A stretch of 64,000 nt of DNA from Bisporella sp. PMI_857 (lineage: Eukaryota > Ascomycota > Leotiomycetes > Helotiales > Helotiaceae), in NCBI GenBank assembly GCA_021307315.1, contig JAJSPD010000048.1, forward strand, positions 62,001 to 126,000, in the 5' to 3' direction. The first letter of the stretch is position 1, and each line of letters starts with the position of its first letter. The notes below the pieces were generated by a model. The model worked only from the letters and a program-made list of their open reading frames with translations, was not told the origin of the DNA and searched no databases. Of the stretch, positions 58,857 through 64,000 are shown piece by piece. The position numbers were made by a program, and so were the translations under genes.

Positions 58857-60309
58857 ATGGCACCTTCATTACTCGTCGCTCCGTCGATTGAACCGTATTA
58901 CTCCAAGAGAATTCAGCAGAAGTATAGTATTAGCAAAGGTCGTAACTCTCCTTTGATCCAACCCGAACGATGGGCTAAAATAGGTTTCCTGCCCAACAAG
59001 CGGGAGTTTCTTGCCCGTCGCACTCGAAGAATTCTCGCTGGAGGTCTGGAGACGGAAGTTCCTGAGGGCTGGCCATCTCAATTCCAAGGACCAATAGCCT
59101 GGAAGCCGGAGGACTTTCGAAATGAAGACCCGTTTATTTACTATCTCTCTGAGGTGGACAAACGCGAGATTGGTGAGGCACTATTATACTTTAAAAGTAA
59201 GCTACCTCAGTAATGTGCAATCAGCATCTAAAGAGTACTCCAGGCCTAGAACTCGATGGAGAGGAGATATCTAAAGAGAACTTTCCCCTTCCGGCCTTGG
59301 GACCCCGCCTCTGTGAGATACGCGACGTAATATATGATGGTATTGGTGCTCAGGTGCTTCGAGGACTCGATGTCAGTCTCTATAACTCAGCGGATCTGGT
59401 GATGATATTTCTCGGGGTATCCAGCTACATTGCTGGGCAGCGTGGCCTCCAGGATCGCGACTGCAACATGATTAGTATGCTTCAACTGCTCATCTTCCTA
59501 ATTATATAAGTCTAAAGATTACCCAGAGCATATTATTGATACGGAAAAGGAAGAGTCTGAAGTTGAACTGGTAAGGTCTCTTTCGAAGTTATAGTGCATA
59601 AAACTAAACCCCCTTGTTCCAGCCGTTGCACACTGATGTGACTTGCGACATCGTCGCTACCTTGACACGAAAATGTTCTGAGAAAGGGGGAAATGGTACC
59701 ATCGCGTCTTCTTGGACGATATACAATGAATTGGCGGCAACAAGGCCAGACCTCATTCACGTCCTCGCTAAATCCGACTGGCCACATGACACGTACGCTT
59801 TCTCAGTCGTTGTGCATGAAAATAATTAACATATGAATAGCTACGGTCGAGATCCTCTATATTACAATCGCGCATTGCTGTACCAGGCCGGTGGTAAAGC
59901 TATTCTGAACTTCTCTCGCCGCATCTTGACTGGACACATTAACGAGCCTCGGACACTAAACATACCAAGCCTATCTGAAGCACAGGCGGAAGCTCTAGAC
60001 GCAGTACATTTTATCGCAATCGAAAACCACATCAAGTTGTCCATGGAAGAGGGAGACATGAAGTTCATTAATAACATGGGTCTCTTGCATGGAAGGGACG
60101 CCTTTTTTGACAATGATCCTCGAGTGCATAGCAAACGGCATCTTCTTCGCTTATGGCTCCACAATCCAGAGAAGATGTGGGACCTCCCAGAGCCGTTACA
60201 GCTAGCCTGGGACCGAATATTTGAGGATAATGAACGTGTCGGAAGATGGCAGATGGAGCCAGTCATAGTTAGCGGCATTCGCATGCGAGGAAAGTCTCCT
60301 TGCGATTAA
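58857..60309 (+). CDS. TauD/TfdA-like Fe(II)/2-oxoglutarate dioxygenase
   Basis: Model join(58857..59196,59244..59474,59518..59570,59623..59792,59841..60309), 420 aa; all five exons close in phase, introns 43-52 bp. The start ATG has a good context (CACCATGG). Residues 1-115 hold the N-terminal lead (GWPSQFQGPIAWKPEDF, YYLSEVDKREIGEALLYFKS), then FPLPALGPRL. The metal-binding HxD is HTDVTCDIVA (exon 4) and the distal histidine region is NNMGLLHGRDAFF or SKRHLLRLWLHN; Arg in RHLLRLWL would bind 2-oxoglutarate. TYGRDPLYYNRALLYQAGGK and LNFSRRILTG are typical of the fungal subgroup. The substrate is unknown. It neighbours an SDR and a Zn2Cys6 regulator, which suggests a shared small pathway (inference). 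Confidence 0.88.
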
Positions 60310-60662
60310 CACCGGTAACGAGCAAAACGAAAAAAAGCAGCTGTCGACGGGATACTGGAGCTAGGGGCTGGTGATAACGATTGATTTTAACGGCCGAGAG
60401 CGGTTCATTCCCTTACAGATTGATGCTTCTCTGAGCGAAATTTTCCTTTTAATTTTCTGCAATGCGAACTATCTGACACCAGCCTACAACTTGCGCGAAA
60501 TTGAATCAAATGATAATTTCCTAATTCTAACCAATTGGTCCTGGTTCCCATTTTTCATCGTAAAGTTGTGATACAAAATAGAATTCATGAGAGAAAGCCC
60601 GCTGGTCCCTCACGTGATCCATATTAAGTCCTACACATATATAAGCCTTAGAACTAACCCAC
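60310..60662. other. intergenic between convergent genes
   Basis: Contains CACGTGAT at 60611-60618, close to the 3' end of the Zn2Cys6 gene. No coding feature. Confidence 0.4.
60611..60618 (+). promoter_or_regulatory. CACGTGAT element
   Basis: Preceded by T (TCACGTGAT); here between two convergent genes rather than upstream of a start, which argues against a simple promoter role for this copy. Confidence 0.3.
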
Positions 60663-63002
60663 TCACATCCATGGAAGATATTTGGGCTTACTTCTTTTTG
60701 CAACCCAATGTGATGTTCTTGCAAGAAATTTTATTTGTTCATTGTTCAAACCTACGCTGGAGAGCTCCCCCCTAGTGCTCTCATCTGCCGCTAGTGATAG
60801 AGGACGGGTGTTCTTGTTAGAATAGTGAAAATATCCCAGCATTGTCAGCATGCCCATGTGATGAGCAGATATACTTTCCGGATTAAAAAAGGTTGTCTAA
60901 AAGTTAAAATTAGTTCCTGGCTTCATTCTGCATTCTTCACTGATCACACAGTTCATACATGCGCATTCATTTGCCTCGCATACTCCTCATCGCGCTTCGT
61001 TGTTAGAGCGCAGCTGTGTAGCAATATGAAAAGAACCAAGTAAACTGTGAACCAGTTCGCTCGATCGTTCTTCTTGATCATTGATTCTAATCCTTCAAGC
61101 ACGCGATCTTTTAGAGGGCGCTGTAATGTTGAGAATGTGATAATCTCAAGTTGGGCGCAGATCAATGGTGCTACAGGATAATTGCCGTAGTAAGGGCTCG
61201 ACTCATCAGTGACCTTGGTGCCGAATTTTTCGTCACTACAAATGCTCTCTGCCATACTTGTCATTCGAGAAGTCACCCACAGGCGCAGGACGTTTCTGAG
61301 TAGCCGTTTCTCATCTTTGTTCTACGAATTTTTAATTTTTAATTAGCTTACTTGACGCTGGGTGTTAAGAGTGCTCACTGGTGAATTCCAAGAATATTTC
61401 CAGGCAATTTGGTATGTTTCCCAGATCAACGGATCTGATTCACCTAAAGTGCCGATCATGAATGGCACAATTGAATTGTCGACATAGCGCTTCAACTCAG
61501 TTGCGACCTCATGCATATTTTCGATAGCATACGGGGGGATGTCATGTTTTTTAAAGGTAGACCCGTCGTACCATGCTTCATACAGCATATCTCCGTCCAG
61601 GGGAATGAACTCTCGAATCCTGAGCTTATATTTAGCATCACCAAAGCCATGGGTAAGTTCTATTGTCTTTGTGGCTGAAGACGCCCAGCCAGATATGTCG
61701 CTGATCTCCATTGAATTCCATCTCCGCGTCCAAATGTAGTTTGGTGCTTTTTGATCCCTGAATAGAGATGCATCGGTAATCTTGTATCGAAGGCACGGGA
61801 GCCCGTACGAAGTTCGGCCAAGCACATGTATACAAGTAAGACAGGGGCCGTGTGGATCGTTCGGATCATATTCGCACTATGATATTTCGCATCAACTTGG
61901 AATAGAATTTGGCGATAGGGAACTTACCCGGATCTTTTGTAGATGGCAGCGGATGCATGCTTTCAATTTCCTCGTAACAGCGGTTTGCTCACGGGTCACC
62001 AGATCTTGGAACGGCCCACGAGGGCGGCGCAGCTGGTGTGTCTCAATGGCTCCTTTGCGCTTCGAGACCCCTCTTCGTTTTCGACCACCACGTTGCTATT
62101 GAATACAAATTAGTATTTACTTTCATAATAGTTATTTACATACAGGTTTCGCTGGTAGAGCCCAGACTTTACTGCAAGGACCTAATATGACTGTCGGGAG
62201 AATGGCCGCATCAATTTTAGTCGGCCCATTGGTTCTATTCAAGAATGTATTTGGCGGTGGACGGGCGGAGATTCTTGGAAGAGCTTGCAAAGTAGACGGA
62301 GGAGGTAGCGTCTCTTCGGACAGACTATGAGTGTGCGCAAGAGTGTGAGTAGAGCCAGCATGGTCTATGTTGTTAGAGGAAAACGGCTCATTCAGCAGAT
62401 CCTCTCTGGGAATGCCCCCAGATGGAATATATAGATGGAAAGGAGTGATATCGGCTGTGTCATATGTTAAATTTGGTACTTCATGAAGAATTGAGGTGTT
62501 GTTTGTTGAGAGGGGAGAATTCGTTGCTTTGCTCGAACTTTGTGGCTCCTCAATCTCTGAATGAAACGACGTTCGCACATGTTCAAAAGATACAATATTT
62601 TGGAACGGGTCATCAGTCGAAAGAAATAAACTATTTATATTTGATTCATCATCGAGATTCTCTAAGAAATCGACATTAAGCTGCGACACGGGCCGGGTCA
62701 CATTATGAAGACGCTGTGAAGCGTGAGTTCCGGAAAGCCCCCAAGAGTTATTTCGGGCATGTGTGATATCAGGGTCGGAAGAAATATTTCGAGAAAGTAG
62801 AGCTACCGATAATGTTTCTGTAGGAATATGGAGAATAGATGCGGCTTGACGTAGTTCATCTAGCGTTGGATGGGAAGGCGGATCTTTCCGTGTTCGACTC
62901 GGCTCGGATGACTGGTCCAGACTGTCGGGTTGAATGGAAGGCTCCTTAATTTGTCAGAGCAGCACAATATAGAAGTGGGACGCGCTCTGAAGTGCATACC
63001 AT
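60663..63002 (-). CDS. Zn2Cys6 (C6 zinc cluster) domain protein, internal zinc cluster
   Basis: Model complement(join(60663..60896,60959..61321,61352..61876,61928..62095,62144..62944,63000..63002)), 697 aa; all junctions are phase 0. The first coding exon would be just the ATG, followed by a 55-bp intron (GTATGC...CTGAC...TTAAG); this start is a proposal. Residues 2-268 are disordered and Ser/Pro-rich. The basic QRGGRKRRGVSKRKG is followed by the zinc cluster ACIRCHLQKIRCEYDP and HGPCLTC (Cys about 315, 318, 325, 336, 339, then LPC). An intron lies exactly before the third Cys. After it come LRYKITDASLF, YIWTRRWNSMEISDISGW, IREFIPLDGD, PPYAIENMHEVA, LHSCALTTKRDEEYARQ and MLTMLGYFHYSNK, a C-terminal part shared by a large Pezizomycotina family. 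It is probably a transcription factor; the targets are unknown. Confidence 0.8.
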
Positions 63003-63499
63003 CCTGGCAGTGATCACATACTGCGAAAGCTTGAAGAGGAGTTGCTATCAGCGCCTAGTTCATAACTTGCAAGAGGCACGTGGAGAAAGCTCTCGAGTTG
63101 GAAACACTGAGACTAAATAGGAAAATACCTTAGGTAGCACACCGAGTTCTCCTCTAGGGAGCCGAGGCTAGAAAATAAGGCCGCGAAAATATTAATACTG
63201 CAAGGCGAAGGATGGGATTGGTTGTGGGCAATCTTCCGCTACTGTAGCCGGAATTGATTTTTGAGTTGCAACTGATCTACAGGGGTCCCGGTGCGGTTGC
63301 ACAGATTTAGGTTAGTGAATCAAGAACTTGACTGGCTATGGTTACTGAGCCCAATCTGAGATTTCCTGTCCTACCAGCCAGGACATACGTGTCCAGCGCA
63401 GAAGTTGCTATCAACGCCTGCCTCTTAAATGGCTTGGAAGCGCCACTCAAAAACATCACCAGTCCGTCAATTCGACTCCCTTGTGGGTGATGCAGCCAG
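63003..63499. other. intergenic between divergent genes
   Basis: Separates the Zn2Cys6 gene (-) from the partial ORF (+) and should carry both promoters. No motif recognised. Confidence 0.4.
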
Positions 63500-64000
63500 A
63501 TGGAACTTTCCGGCTCCTTGCTCGACCAGCTTCTTGAACCATCATTTATCTTCAGGCAAAGACGAGACTTCGTTCGCAACTTTTTGTCTTATGATGAGGG
63601 CAGAACCTGGGGTGTATCGCATCTCAATCCTAAAAACCGGATCGACAGCCTAGAGCAGCCACGGGGATGTTCCTGGCGTATTGATGGAGCCACACAATAT
63701 GGAACACAGTTTTTCACCGCTCTGGAGCGGTATCGGGTGCCTCTACGGATTGACGCATTTATTCCCGATCAGATGGAACATCCATATCCCCTGCGACCAG
63801 CACTGCAATCCAGCCTTTCAGTCGTTGAACGAGGTCTGCGAGTAGCCGAGCTTGGAATTGCTAAGCACATCTGCAACGCCTTACACTGGCATTCTGAGAT
63901 GGACGCTCATTTCTTGAAAAAACTTGAAAATTTGCCATTTGGATCTAAAATCGTCTTCGAAAATGTAGTTGCGGATGTGGCGGATATGAAGCTACATGTA
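63500..64000 (+). CDS. unidentified protein, 3' end outside window
   Basis: An open frame of 167 codons runs from the ATG at 63500 (MELSGSLLDQLLEPSFIFRQ) to the window edge without a stop; a TGA closes the frame upstream at 63488-63490. The composition looks coding: NFLSYDEGRTWGVSHLNP, GCSWRIDGATQYGTQFFTAL, YRVPLRIDAFIPDQMEHPYP, ALHWHSEMDAHFLKKL. I do not recognise the family, and no signal peptide or membrane segment is visible. It sits next to the Zn2Cys6 gene, head-to-head. Confidence 0.62.
   Translation, partial: MELSGSLLDQLLEPSFIFRQRRDFVRNFLSYDEGRTWGVSHLNPKNRIDSLEQPRGCSWRIDGATQYGTQFFTALERYRVPLRIDAFIPDQMEHPYPLRPALQSSLSVVERGLRVAELGIAKHICNALHWHSEMDAHFLKKLENLPFGSKIVFENVVADVADMKLHV

Overview
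The window is nuclear DNA of a filamentous ascomycete (Pezizomycotina). The evidence is many short GT-AG introns (mostly 47-100 bp), two HET-domain genes, fungal N-terminal STAND and HeLo-like domains, a Zn2Cys6 regulator, and a ceramide glucosyltransferase beside SEN2. A leotiomycete is my best guess, from general look only. Exon models were built by hand from reading-frame continuity and splice sites; most close in phase, but none has been checked against RNA or a database.

Left part (1-24.8 kb): a URC4/DUF1688 gene cut by the left edge; a gene-poor 5 kb stretch with simple repeats and a broken F-box-like pseudogene; an auxilin/SWA2-type J-protein; a HET-domain gene; a very large conserved protein of unknown function (about 1722 aa) with a possible GAP-like helical region; a fusion of a fungal STAND N-terminal domain with a catalytically dead beta-lactamase fold; and a coiled-coil protein.

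Middle (25.8-42 kb): SEN2 (tRNA-splicing endonuclease) head-to-head with the GT21 ceramide glucosyltransferase; a small three-exon conserved protein; a 2EXR-type protein; a possible truncated secreted nuclease-like gene; a PAF acetylhydrolase-like lipase; a glycine-rich membrane protein; and a second HET-domain gene.

Right part (42.9-64 kb): a four-exon gene for a roughly 1944-aa secreted, probably GPI-anchored wall protein with a CBM19-like cysteine motif and hundreds of Ser-Asp/Ser-Glu repeats. Next is a tight head-to-head pair: a ten-exon C2H2/CorA-like membrane protein and a HeLo-like/DUF7580 protein, with start codons only about 215 bp apart. Then come an SDR, a TauD-type dioxygenase, a Zn2Cys6 regulator whose first coding exon seems to be the ATG alone, and an unidentified ORF running off the right edge.

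Housekeeping genes (SWA2, SEN2, GCS, URC4) alternate with accessory genes of the fungal self/non-self type (HET, HeLo, STAND-like, CorA-like). The strongest candidates for something new are the divergent HeLo/CorA-like pair, the STAND-pseudo-beta-lactamase fusion and the giant Ser-Asp repeat wall protein. A CACGTGAT/C element recurs in many intergenic regions.
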